8,085 bases of DNA from an uncultured Lysobacteraceae bacterium (GTDB taxonomy: Bacteria > Pseudomonadota > Gammaproteobacteria > Xanthomonadales > Xanthomonadaceae), in assembly GCA_946482565.1 (NCBI GenBank), contig CAMLSB010000074.1:1-8085 (forward strand). Reading direction: 5' to 3'. This document shows positions 1 to 5,452 of this stretch, piece after piece. Numbering within the stretch: the first letter of the stretch is position 1; the number at the start of each line of letters is the position of its first letter. The translations under genes and the position numbers were made by a program. The notes under the pieces are model-generated. The model saw only the letters and a list, made by a program, of their open reading frames with translations, was not told the origin of the DNA and ran no database searches.

Positions 1-260
1 GTGATGTCCGGCGCGGACTGGGCGCGGGCCTGGCCGATGCCCAGCAGGATCCACGGGTCGAAGCCGGTGTCCGCCGCCGGCCCGCGCATCGCCATGCCGC
101 CGGGATTGGCCGGCGCGGGCTGCTGCGGCTGGTCGCCGATCACCTTCTCCACGAACTCCTTGGCCGCTTCCTTGGCCTCGGCCGCGGGGAAGTACACGTT
201 GATGGTCACGCACGCCGTCAGCACCACCGCGGCGAAGGGCATCCCGATCCAGCGTTTCAT
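1..260 (-). CDS. YnbE/YdbL-like (DUF1318-type) lipoprotein, N-terminal part
   Basis: About 86 residues are visible before the gene runs off the left edge. The start at 260 is supported by a GGAG Shine-Dalgarno sequence (267-270) six bases upstream. The protein opens with a short lipoprotein signal: MKRW, a hydrophobic stretch, then the lipobox LTAC with Cys17. Residue +2 after Cys is Val, not Asp, so outer-membrane sorting is expected. After Cys comes VTINVYFPAAEAKEAAKEF, a motif I associate with DUF1318/YdbL-type lipoproteins of Xanthomonadaceae, then a Pro/Ala/Gly-rich linker and a stretch ending near ARAQSAPDIT. In E. coli, ydbH is followed by ynbE (a small lipoprotein) and ydbL (DUF1318). 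Here the gene follows a ydbH-like gene by 54 bp, so it probably belongs to the same system. It may combine the YnbE and YdbL parts in one chain, but the C-terminal DUF1318 part lies outside the window. Confidence 0.68.
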   Translation of the reverse strand, partial: MKRWIGMPFAAVVLTACVTINVYFPAAEAKEAAKEFVEKVIGDQPQQPAPANPGGMAMRGPAADTGFDPWILLGIGQARAQSAPDI

Positions 261-266
261 GCGCGT

Positions 267-270
267 CTCC
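267..270 (-). promoter_or_regulatory. Shine-Dalgarno sequence of the lipoprotein gene
   Basis: GGAG on the minus strand lies six bases before the ATG at 260. It fixes the start codon so that the lipobox falls at residues 14-17. The 54-bp gap to the upstream ydbH-like gene shows no clear terminator, so cotranscription is likely. Confidence 0.6.
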
Positions 271-314
271 AGTTCCATTGCAGTTGTGTGGGCGAGGCGA
301 AGGTGGCGAGGCGA

Positions 315-2465
315 TCATTGCACGACGGGGGACACATCGCCCTTCCCGGCCGCGGTGAGCCTTTCGAGCAGCGTCGGCCAGTCGACGAGGCGGTTGAAGC
401 CGACCACCGACAGGCGCGGCAGGCCCGAGCCTTCGACGATGGTAAATCCGGGCGATGAACGCGCGGTGTCCGGCGTGGCGCCGGCGGCGGCGGCCGCGGC
501 AGGATCCGGGGCGCGCCCGGCCGCATGCAGGCCGTCCATCACGCAGACCTCGTTCGCCAGGCGGCAGGAAATGCCGATCCGGGCATAGCCGAAATCGTCG
601 AACAGCGCGAGCAGCCGGCCCTGCAGGCTGGCGACGAAGGAGGCGTCGCCGACGCTGGAGATGTCCTGCACGGCGCGCTGGCTGATGCGCTGGCGGACGC
701 CGGCGCGCTTCGCCGCCGCGGCGTCGGTGTGCAGCTCCGCGTCGAAGGCGGTGGCGCCCCAGTCGACCAGGCGCAGGCCGTCGATGCGGCCGTCGAGCTT
801 GCCGTCGATGCTGCCGAAGTCGAATACGCCGGTGAGCGCGTGCAGGTCGAGGTCGTCGATCGCGAGGTCGGCGCCGAGCGAGGGCGCGACGCCGAACGGG
901 CGTTCCAGCGCGAGCTGCGAGACGCGGACCGTGCCGCCGAACAGCTGCATCTCCAGGCCGCCGTCGAAGGCCATGCGTTCGTCGGCGTAATGCGCGTTCG
1001 GGATCGTGCCGCTGAGTTCGCCGTCGAACGCCGGCAAGCCGAGCGCCTGCGCGATCGCACCGATGTCGAGCCTGTCGAGGTCGAGGGCGAAGTCCATGCG
1101 CATGCCCTGCCCGTTCGCGGGCGGCCGCATCACCAGGTCGTCGAAACGCAGCGTGCCGCCGAATGCGGGCACCGTCACCGGTTCGCGCAGGCGCAATTCG
1201 CCTGCTGCGCTGCGCATCGGCAACGTGGCGGCGGCGAAGTCGAGGCCGTAGAGCTTGCCCTCGCGCCAGCGCAGCACGCTGTCGACGGGCCCGGCGGCGG
1301 AAAAGCGCACGTCGCCGTCGAGGCCGTCGAAGCGGAAGCGATCCTTGCCGTCGGCGAGGTCGACACCGTGCAGCGTCGCGCCGGCGGCTTGCAGGACGCC
1401 ACCGTCGATGTGCAGCTGCGCGTCGATGCCGCCCGCGAGCGCCAGATCGGACAGGCCGGCGAGGCCGAGCCAGCCGGAGAGATAGCGTTCGCGCCAGGGC
1501 GCGAGGTCGGCCGCATGCACGGCGACGTCGAGCGACTGCAGGCTCGCGTCCGGCGTGAACGCGGCGCCGCCGGTGGCGTGCAACGCGGTGCCGTCGCGCC
1601 ATTCGAACGCGGGCAGCGTCCAGCCGGCGTCGCCTTGCCGGCGTGCGTCGACGTGCAGGCCGATGGGCGACGACGGCAGCGCGACGTAGGCGCTGCCGAA
1701 CAGCAGTTCGCCGCCGCGGAGTTCACCGTCGAGCTTGACGGTGGACAGCCCGTGTGGCGTGCCGCCATCGAACATCCGGTAATCGATGTCGAGTGTCGCG
1801 CCGAGGTCCTGCGCCGCGATGCTCGCGTCGGGCGTGTCGAGCGCGGCGCCGGCGAGCGCGAGCATGCCCTCGACCTGCAGCGGCTTCTTGTCCGGCGCGT
1901 GCACGCGCAAGTGGCCGTCGAGCGTGCCGCCCTTGAGCTGGCCATCGGGCCAGGCCTGCGCGAGCAGCGCCTGCGCCCAGGCCAGCGGCACGCGCGCGAG
2001 GTCGACGGCGGTGTCGTCGGGCGTGGACGCACGACGGGTCACGGTGAGCGCGCTGCGGCCATCGCGCAGCGCGGCGAAGGTCATCGCGTCATCGAGCGTG
2101 ATCGCCAGTCGCAGCGGACGCGCGCGGCCGCTGCGGACGGCGCCTTCGCAACGCCACCCGCTCGCGTTGCTTGCGCCGCCGCCCCCGCTCGCCCGGTTCG
2201 CGCGCGACAGCGGGCACTGCCAGCGCAGGTCACGATAGCGGTAGCCGAGATCGGGCGCGTCGACCGCGCCCACCTCGACCTGCAAGTCGCCCTGCGGCGC
2301 ACCTGCGCGCCAGGCCAGCCGCACGCGCACGTCGTGCAGTGTCGCGACCGCCGTCGTGAGCTTCGCGATGCGCACTTGCGCGACGCGCGGCGCCTCGGCG
2401 GCACGTGCGCAGGTAGCCACCGGCCACGCCAGTGCAAGCAGCAGGATTAGGATCGCCCGAGGCAT
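315..2465 (-). CDS. YdbH-like AsmA-family envelope protein (putative intermembrane phospholipid transport)
   Basis: The product is 716 residues. It starts MPRAILILLLALAW, a short hydrophobic signal or anchor (residues 4-18), followed by a possible AxA cleavage site (ARA, residues 20-22). The rest is a long run of short amphipathic beta segments with repeated D/G-L-x-L patterns (such as LDGELRGGEL and GKLDGRIDGLRLVDW), typical of AsmA-like repeating-beta-groove proteins. The C-terminal 126 residues (from about 591) contain RQRISQRAVQDISSVG, LFDDFGYARIGISCRL and VDWPTLLERL, resembling the conserved C-terminus of YdbH-type proteins. Two cysteines (634, 641) lie close together; an Ala-rich run (about 655-661) is low complexity. 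E. coli YdbH (879 aa) is a redundant partner of TamB and YhdP in moving phospholipids to the outer membrane. This one is shorter. The frame stays open back to 2657, but that would run through the divergent gene, and 2465 gives the signal sequence. Family fairly sure; function inferred. Confidence 0.75.
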   Translation of the reverse strand: MPRAILILLLALAWPVATCARAAEAPRVAQVRIAKLTTAVATLHDVRVRLAWRAGAPQGDLQVEVGAVDAPDLGYRYRDLRWQCPLSRANRASGGGGASNASGWRCEGAVRSGRARPLRLAITLDDAMTFAALRDGRSALTVTRRASTPDDTAVDLARVPLAWAQALLAQAWPDGQLKGGTLDGHLRVHAPDKKPLQVEGMLALAGAALDTPDASIAAQDLGATLDIDYRMFDGGTPHGLSTVKLDGELRGGELLFGSAYVALPSSPIGLHVDARRQGDAGWTLPAFEWRDGTALHATGGAAFTPDASLQSLDVAVHAADLAPWRERYLSGWLGLAGLSDLALAGGIDAQLHIDGGVLQAAGATLHGVDLADGKDRFRFDGLDGDVRFSAAGPVDSVLRWREGKLYGLDFAAATLPMRSAAGELRLREPVTVPAFGGTLRFDDLVMRPPANGQGMRMDFALDLDRLDIGAIAQALGLPAFDGELSGTIPNAHYADERMAFDGGLEMQLFGGTVRVSQLALERPFGVAPSLGADLAIDDLDLHALTGVFDFGSIDGKLDGRIDGLRLVDWGATAFDAELHTDAAAAKRAGVRQRISQRAVQDISSVGDASFVASLQGRLLALFDDFGYARIGISCRLANEVCVMDGLHAAGRAPDPAAAAAAGATPDTARSSPGFTIVEGSGLPRLSVVGFNRLVDWPTLLERLTAAGKGDVSPVVQ

Positions 2466-2472
2466 GGAAGCC

Positions 2473-2478
2473 AGCATA
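2473..2478 (-). promoter_or_regulatory. Possible -10 box (TATGCT) just before the ydbH-like gene
   Basis: TATGCT on the minus strand lies seven bases before the ATG at 2465. No Shine-Dalgarno sequence is visible in that gap. The spacing would put the transcription start at or within a base or two of the ATG, giving a leaderless or near-leaderless mRNA. No convincing -35 hexamer is seen about 17 bp further up. The box overlaps the alternative in-frame ATG at 2477, which argues for 2465 as the start. This is a motif match only. Confidence 0.35.
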
Positions 2479-2500
2479 CCGAGCCGGGGACGGCCCTGCG

Positions 2501-3319
2501 ATGAAGCCTGCTGCAACGAAGCACGCCGCAATGAAGCCGGCGCCGCGGATCCTGCTGGTCGAGGACGATCCGCGCGTCCGCGGGTTCCTGGCGGCGGCGC
2601 GCGCCGGGCTGCCCGCGCGCGTCGCCACGGCGACGGGCGCGGGCGAAGCGCTCGCACTGGCGGCGACGGGCGGCCCGTTCGACCTCTGGCTGCTGGATGC
2701 GCACCTGCCCGACGCGGACGGCGGCGCGCTGCTCGCAGCCCTGCGCCTGCTCGCGCCGATGACGCCGGCGCTGGCGCACACGGCGACGCGCGATCGCCGG
2801 TACGCGGCGGCGTTGTGCGCGCGCGGTTTCAATGGCGTGCTGGTCAAGCCGGTCGCGCTGGCGGTGTTGCGCGCGACGGTGCGCGATGCGCTGGCGACGC
2901 TGCCGCGTGGCCTGCCGTCGACGCTGCCGCATGCGAGCGCAAGCAAGGCGGCGGCCGTCGCCGAAGCGCCCGCCATCGGCTGGTTCTCCGCGGACGCGGC
3001 AGGCGGCGCCGACGCCAACACCGACAACGCGCGGGCGCGCGGCAATGCGCGCTCGCGACGCACGACCTTGCGCGCGCTGTTCCATGCCGAATTGCCGGTG
3101 CAGCGCGCGTCGGTGGAACACGCGCTGGCGAACGGCGACTTCGCGTCGGCCAGCGACGTGCTGCATCGCCTGCGCGCGAGTTGCGGCTTCGTCGGCGCGG
3201 CGGCACTGGGCGCGGCGGTGCGCACGCTGCAGGCCGATCCGGGGTCGCTGGAGGCATTGCGCCGCTTCGGCGCTTGCGTGGACGCGGTGCTGGCGCTGGC
3301 GGGCGGCGCGATCGCCTAG
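2501..3319 (+). CDS. REC-Hpt phosphorelay protein (orphan response regulator)
   Basis: The product is 272 residues from the ATG at 2501, which has GGGGA ten bases upstream (2486-2490). A second in-frame ATG at 2531 would begin [13 protein letters not shown], a more typical receiver start, so the start is uncertain. Residues about 16-135 form a receiver domain: acidic pocket E21/D22/D23, phospho-acceptor D66 in LLDAHLPD, T94 in AHTAT and K116 in LVKPV, with CheY-like spacings. A disordered Ala/Asp/Arg linker (about 140-185) leads to a helical domain with [12 protein letters not shown]. This matches the Hpt consensus HxLKGxxxxxG, with H222 as the likely phosphoryl histidine. There is no DNA-binding or enzymatic output domain, so the protein should pass phosphate between partners. 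No histidine kinase gene is adjacent. It is convergent with recO and divergent from the ydbH-like gene. The biological process is unknown. Confidence 0.82.
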   Translation: MKPAATKHAAMKPAPRILLVEDDPRVRGFLAAARAGLPARVATATGAGEALALAATGGPFDLWLLDAHLPDADGGALLAALRLLAPMTPALAHTATRDRRYAAALCARGFNGVLVKPVALAVLRATVRDALATLPRGLPSTLPHASASKAAAVAEAPAIGWFSADAAGGADANTDNARARGNARSRRTTLRALFHAELPVQRASVEHALANGDFASASDVLHRLRASCGFVGAAALGAAVRTLQADPGSLEALRRFGACVDAVLALAGGAIA

Positions 3320-4080
3320 CGCGCGGCGGGATCCTCCGTCGCCAGCCGCCCGAGCGCGCCGAGCAGGTCCCACGAACGCAGCGGCCGGCCGCCGAGATGG
3401 TGCAGCAACACCTGGCGCATCGCGCGGCGCAGGCCCGCGAGGTCGTCGACGCCGGGTACGCCGGCATCGCGCACGCCGCCGTCGGCCGCCAGCGCCAGCA
3501 GCGCGTATCCCGTCGCCGCGTCGCTGCGGTCGGCGCGGCCGCGGTCGCTGAGCAGCCGCTGCGGGCCCTGTTCCGGGTCGAGGCGATAGCGCGCGGCCGG
3601 ATCGATCGGCTGCCCGTCGACGTCGCTGGCGAAATCGATGCCGAAGCCGAGCGCATCGAGCAGCGCCGCCTCGAAGCGGCGCAGCGTCCACGCCAGCGGC
3701 TGCGACGGGTCGCCCAGCCGCGCGCGCATCGTCGCGTAGGCGTCGAACAACTCGTGCTGCGGGTCGTCGCGCGGCGCCAGGCGCAGCACCAGCTCGTTGA
3801 CGTAGAAGGCGGCGAGCACGGCCTCGCCCGCGAGCAGCGGGGGCGCGTCCAGCGCCTCGGCGCTGCGCAGCTGCGCGAGTTCGCCCTGCTGCACCGCCTC
3901 CAGGCGCACGTGCTGCAGCGGCTGCAGCGCGGCGCGCAAGGGCTGCCGGCGCGCGCTGCGCACGCCACGCGCGACCAGGCCGACGCGGCCGTGGTTCGCG
4001 GTCAGCACCTCCACCAGCAGGCTCGTTTCGCGCCAGGGCCGCGCGTGCAGGACGAACGCGGGCTCGCCGGCGATGCGCAT
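3316..4080 (-). CDS. recO: DNA repair protein RecO
   Basis: The product is 254 residues, near the usual RecO length. RecO binds single-stranded DNA and SSB and, with RecR, loads RecA at gaps in the RecF pathway. The N-terminus (about 1-80) has the OB-fold signature: [21 protein letters not shown] followed by [12 protein letters not shown]. The helical part carries [11 protein letters not shown] (91-101) and [19 protein letters not shown] (131-149), both conserved in the family. No zinc-finger cysteines are present, as is usual in gammaproteobacterial RecO. The ATG at 4080 lies one base after the era stop codon (TGA-A-ATG) and no good Shine-Dalgarno sequence is seen, so translation is probably coupled to era. 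Its TAG stop overlaps the TAG stop of the convergent REC-Hpt gene in a shared CTAG. Confidence 0.95.
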   Translation of the reverse strand: MRIAGEPAFVLHARPWRETSLLVEVLTANHGRVGLVARGVRSARRQPLRAALQPLQHVRLEAVQQGELAQLRSAEALDAPPLLAGEAVLAAFYVNELVLRLAPRDDPQHELFDAYATMRARLGDPSQPLAWTLRRFEAALLDALGFGIDFASDVDGQPIDPAARYRLDPEQGPQRLLSDRGRADRSDAATGYALLALAADGGVRDAGVPGVDDLAGLRRAMRQVLLHHLGGRPLRSWDLLGALGRLATEDPAAR

Positions 4081-4081
4081 T

Positions 4082-5002
4082 TCAGTCGTGGTAGCCGAAC
4101 GTCCGCAAGGCCGCTTCGTCGTCCGACCAGCCGGCGCGCACGCGCACCCACGTCTGCAGGAACACCTTCGCGCCGAACAGGCGCTCCATCTGCTCGCGCG
4201 CCCGCGTGCCGATCTCGCGCAGGCGCTCGCCGCCCTTGCCGATCACGATCGCCTTCTGCCCGTCGCGCTCGACCCAGACCACGGCACCGATACGCAGCAG
4301 CGGGCCGTGCCGGCCTTCTTCCTCCGCGAACTGCTCGATCTCGACGGTTGTCGCGTACGGCAGTTCCGCGCCGAGCTGGCGCATCAGCTGCTCGCGCACC
4401 AGTTCGCCGGCGAGGAAGCGCTGGCTCTTGTCGGTGATCTCGTCCTCGCCGTACAGCGGCGGCTGTTCCGGCAGCAACTGCAGCAGCGATGCGACCAGCG
4501 GCTCCAGCCCCTTGCGCTTGAGCGCCGACACCGGATGCACGGATGCGAAGTCGCGGCCTTCGTTCGCCGTGCCGAGGTACGGCAGCAATTCGCTCTTGTC
4601 CTTGAAGCGGTCGACCTGGTTGACGACCAGCACGACCGGCACCTTCGCCTCGCGCAGCGCCGCGTAGGCGAGCGTGTCCTCCTCGTCCCAGCGCCCGGCC
4701 TCGACCACGAGCATCGCCGCGTCCACGCCTTCGAGCGCGCCGCGCGCCGCGCGGTTCATCATCCGGTGCATCGCCGACGCCGAGGCCTTGCCTTCGCCGC
4801 GATGGATGCCGGGCGTGTCGACGAGCAGCAGCTGGCCGCCCTCGACGGTGGCGATGCCGAGGAGGCGGTGGCGGGTGGTCTGGGGGCGGTTGGAGACGAT
4901 GCTGACCTTGGCGCCGACCAGGGCGTTCACCAGCGTCGACTTGCCGACGTTCGGGCGGCCGACGACCGCGATCTGCCCTGCCCGGTGTGCGTTTTCGCTC
5001 AT
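4082..5002 (-). CDS. era: GTPase Era
   Basis: The product is 306 residues. Era is an essential GTPase that binds 16S rRNA and helps mature the 30S subunit, working at the membrane-associated and cytosolic pool of pre-ribosomes. GTPase motifs are clear: G1 GRPNVGKS (15-22), G2 QTTRH (41-45), G3 DTPG (62-65) and G5 SAL (159-161). G4 reads NQVD (128-131), where most Era proteins have NKxD. The KH domain has VIGKGG (253-258) and the chain ends in [21 protein letters not shown]. era normally overlaps or closely follows rnc; here 436 bp of palindromic DNA separate them. The start at 5002 has no Shine-Dalgarno sequence but a TACAAT box six bases upstream, suggesting its own promoter. It is followed by recO after one base. 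Confidence 0.97.
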   Translation of the reverse strand: MSENAHRAGQIAVVGRPNVGKSTLVNALVGAKVSIVSNRPQTTRHRLLGIATVEGGQLLLVDTPGIHRGEGKASASAMHRMMNRAARGALEGVDAAMLVVEAGRWDEEDTLAYAALREAKVPVVLVVNQVDRFKDKSELLPYLGTANEGRDFASVHPVSALKRKGLEPLVASLLQLLPEQPPLYGEDEITDKSQRFLAGELVREQLMRQLGAELPYATTVEIEQFAEEEGRHGPLLRIGAVVWVERDGQKAIVIGKGGERLREIGTRAREQMERLFGAKVFLQTWVRVRAGWSDDEAALRTFGYHD

Positions 5003-5008
5003 GCCGAC

Positions 5009-5014
5009 ATTGTA
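5009..5014 (-). promoter_or_regulatory. Likely -10 box (TACAAT) of era, possibly leaderless
   Basis: TACAAT matches the sigma-70 -10 consensus at five of six positions and lies six bases before the era ATG. Transcription would then begin at or very near the A of the ATG. The region has no Shine-Dalgarno sequence, which fits leaderless translation. The -35 position is GC-rich and poorly matched. The box lies outside the inverted-repeat block that starts at 5039, so it could serve era independently of the rnc transcript. Confidence 0.5.
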
Positions 5015-5057
5015 CGGGGGTTCGCGGGTGGAGCCTCCCTTCGGGGCTGGGCGACGC

Positions 5058-5155
5058 GACGACGTGTGTGTGGTCCGCCGCGTCGGTCAGTCGTCCATGC
5101 CTGACTCCGCGGGCGCGGGCCATCCATGGCCCGCTCGGCCCACACACACGCCGTC
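5058..5155. repeat. Inverted-repeat module A
   Basis: The 16-nt arms (5058-5073 and 5140-5155, built round GTGTGTGTGG / CCACACACAC) match with one mismatch. The interior contains a second hairpin, GCGGGCCA-TCCA-TGGCCCGC, with an 8-bp stem at 5115-5122 and 5127-5134. No U-tract follows on either strand, so a simple intrinsic terminator is unlikely. Confidence 0.7.
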
Positions 5156-5178
5156 ACGCCGCCTACCCCAAGCGCGTC

Positions 5179-5196
5179 TCCCCGCTTCTTAGGGGA
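5179..5196. repeat. Small hairpin TCCCC...GGGGA
   Basis: A 5-bp stem (5179-5183 with 5192-5196) and 8-nt loop lie between modules A and B. The right arm overlaps the outer arm of module B, so the two structures compete. Function unknown. Confidence 0.4.
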
Positions 5197-5278
5197 AAGA
5201 GCAAGAGCCAAGAGCGGACCCCGAAGTTACGGAACGACGCATGCGTCGACGGCTTCGGAAGCTGCTCTTGCTCTTCCC
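5192..5278. repeat. Inverted-repeat module B
   Basis: The outer arms are AAGAGCAAGAGC (5197-5208) and GCTCTTGCTCTT (5264-5275), 12 bp perfect, extended by GGG/CCC across one bulged A (5196). Inside are a 6-bp CCGAAG/CTTCGG stem (5221-5226 with 5253-5258) and, within that, the perfect 14-nt palindrome CGACGCATGCGTCG (5235-5248). The result is three stems nested concentrically. Confidence 0.7.
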
Positions 5279-5302
5279 GAAGCGGCGGAAGTCGTCGTGC
5301 GG

Positions 5303-5418
5303 GGGCGGTGGAAGCGCGAGGGGACTTTCGGGGGCGTCGGCGACATGGATGTCGCCGAAGAGGCTCCATGGATGGATTCACGCCGTCCCCCGAAAGTCCC
5401 CTCGCGCTTCCGCCGCCC
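5303..5418. repeat. Inverted-repeat module C, 32-nt near-perfect stem
   Basis: The arms at 5303-5334 and 5387-5418 pair over 32 nt with a single mismatch: 25 bp uninterrupted (5310-5334 with 5387-5411), then T5309 opposite G5412, then 6 bp more. In plus-strand RNA the mismatch would be a U-G wobble; in minus-strand RNA it is A-C. The 52-nt interior contains TCGGCGACA-TGGA-TGTCGCCGA (5337-5358) and the palindrome TCCATGGA (5365-5372). In the operon transcript the stem begins 20 nt after the rnc stop codon. Its length exceeds the roughly two helical turns RNase III prefers. Confidence 0.8.
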
Positions 5419-5431
5419 AGCCCCGAAGCGA

Positions 5432-5452
5432 CGAACCTCTAGGCGAGGTTCG
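5432..5452. repeat. Hairpin across the rnc stop codon
   Basis: CGAACCTC (5432-5439) and GAGGTTCG (5445-5452) form a perfect 8-bp stem with a 5-nt loop. It covers the last codons and the TAG of rnc. No run of U follows in the minus-strand transcript, so it is not a standard terminator, though it could affect mRNA stability. Confidence 0.45.

Larger units (their letters stand above)
5039..5428. repeat. 390-bp palindrome-rich block with 15-bp terminal inverted repeats (MITE/REP-like)
   Basis: The rnc-era gap (5003-5438) holds no credible gene. Nearly all of it is bounded by perfect 15-bp inverted repeats: CTTCGGGGCTGGGCG at 5039-5053 and its reverse complement at 5414-5428. Inside lie three successive stem-loop modules (5058-5155, 5192-5278, 5303-5418), each with outer arms and a smaller inner hairpin. 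CCCGAAG recurs at 5220-5226, 5276-5282 and 5422-5428. This resembles a non-autonomous, structure-forming element (MITE, or a cluster of REP-type repeats). No transposase is encoded. Whether it is multicopy cannot be seen here. It could instead be a native structured RNA region of the operon. Confidence 0.6.

Noticed and set aside
1..588. 195-residue plus-strand open frame at the left edge
   Set aside because: It is antisense to the lipoprotein gene, which has a Shine-Dalgarno sequence and lipobox, and to the ydbH-like C-terminus. No motif supports it.
525..2450. 641-residue open frame on the plus strand
   Set aside because: It is antisense to the ydbH-like gene. Its Arg/Ala/Gly/Val-rich composition is typical of reverse-strand frames in GC-rich DNA, and it has no recognisable domain.
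2400..2465. Lipobox (VATC, Cys19) in the ydbH-like signal sequence
   Set aside because: The residue before Cys is Thr, not Gly/Ala/Ser, and a type I site (ARA) follows immediately. Lipidation is unlikely.
2466..2657. Longer version of the ydbH-like protein starting at 2657
   Set aside because: The extra 64 residues are Arg/Pro/Ala-rich, would bury the signal sequence, and overlap the start of the divergent REC-Hpt gene.
2356..4437. 693-residue open frame on the plus strand
   Set aside because: It overlaps the REC-Hpt gene in another frame and lies antisense to recO and era, all of which have clear motifs. It is a GC-rich artefact.
5303..5418. Intrinsic transcription terminator in the rnc-era gap
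   Set aside because: The stems are strong, but no run of U follows any of them on either strand.
5039..5428. CRISPR array
   Set aside because: The repeats are inverted and nested, not regularly spaced direct repeats, and there are no cas genes.
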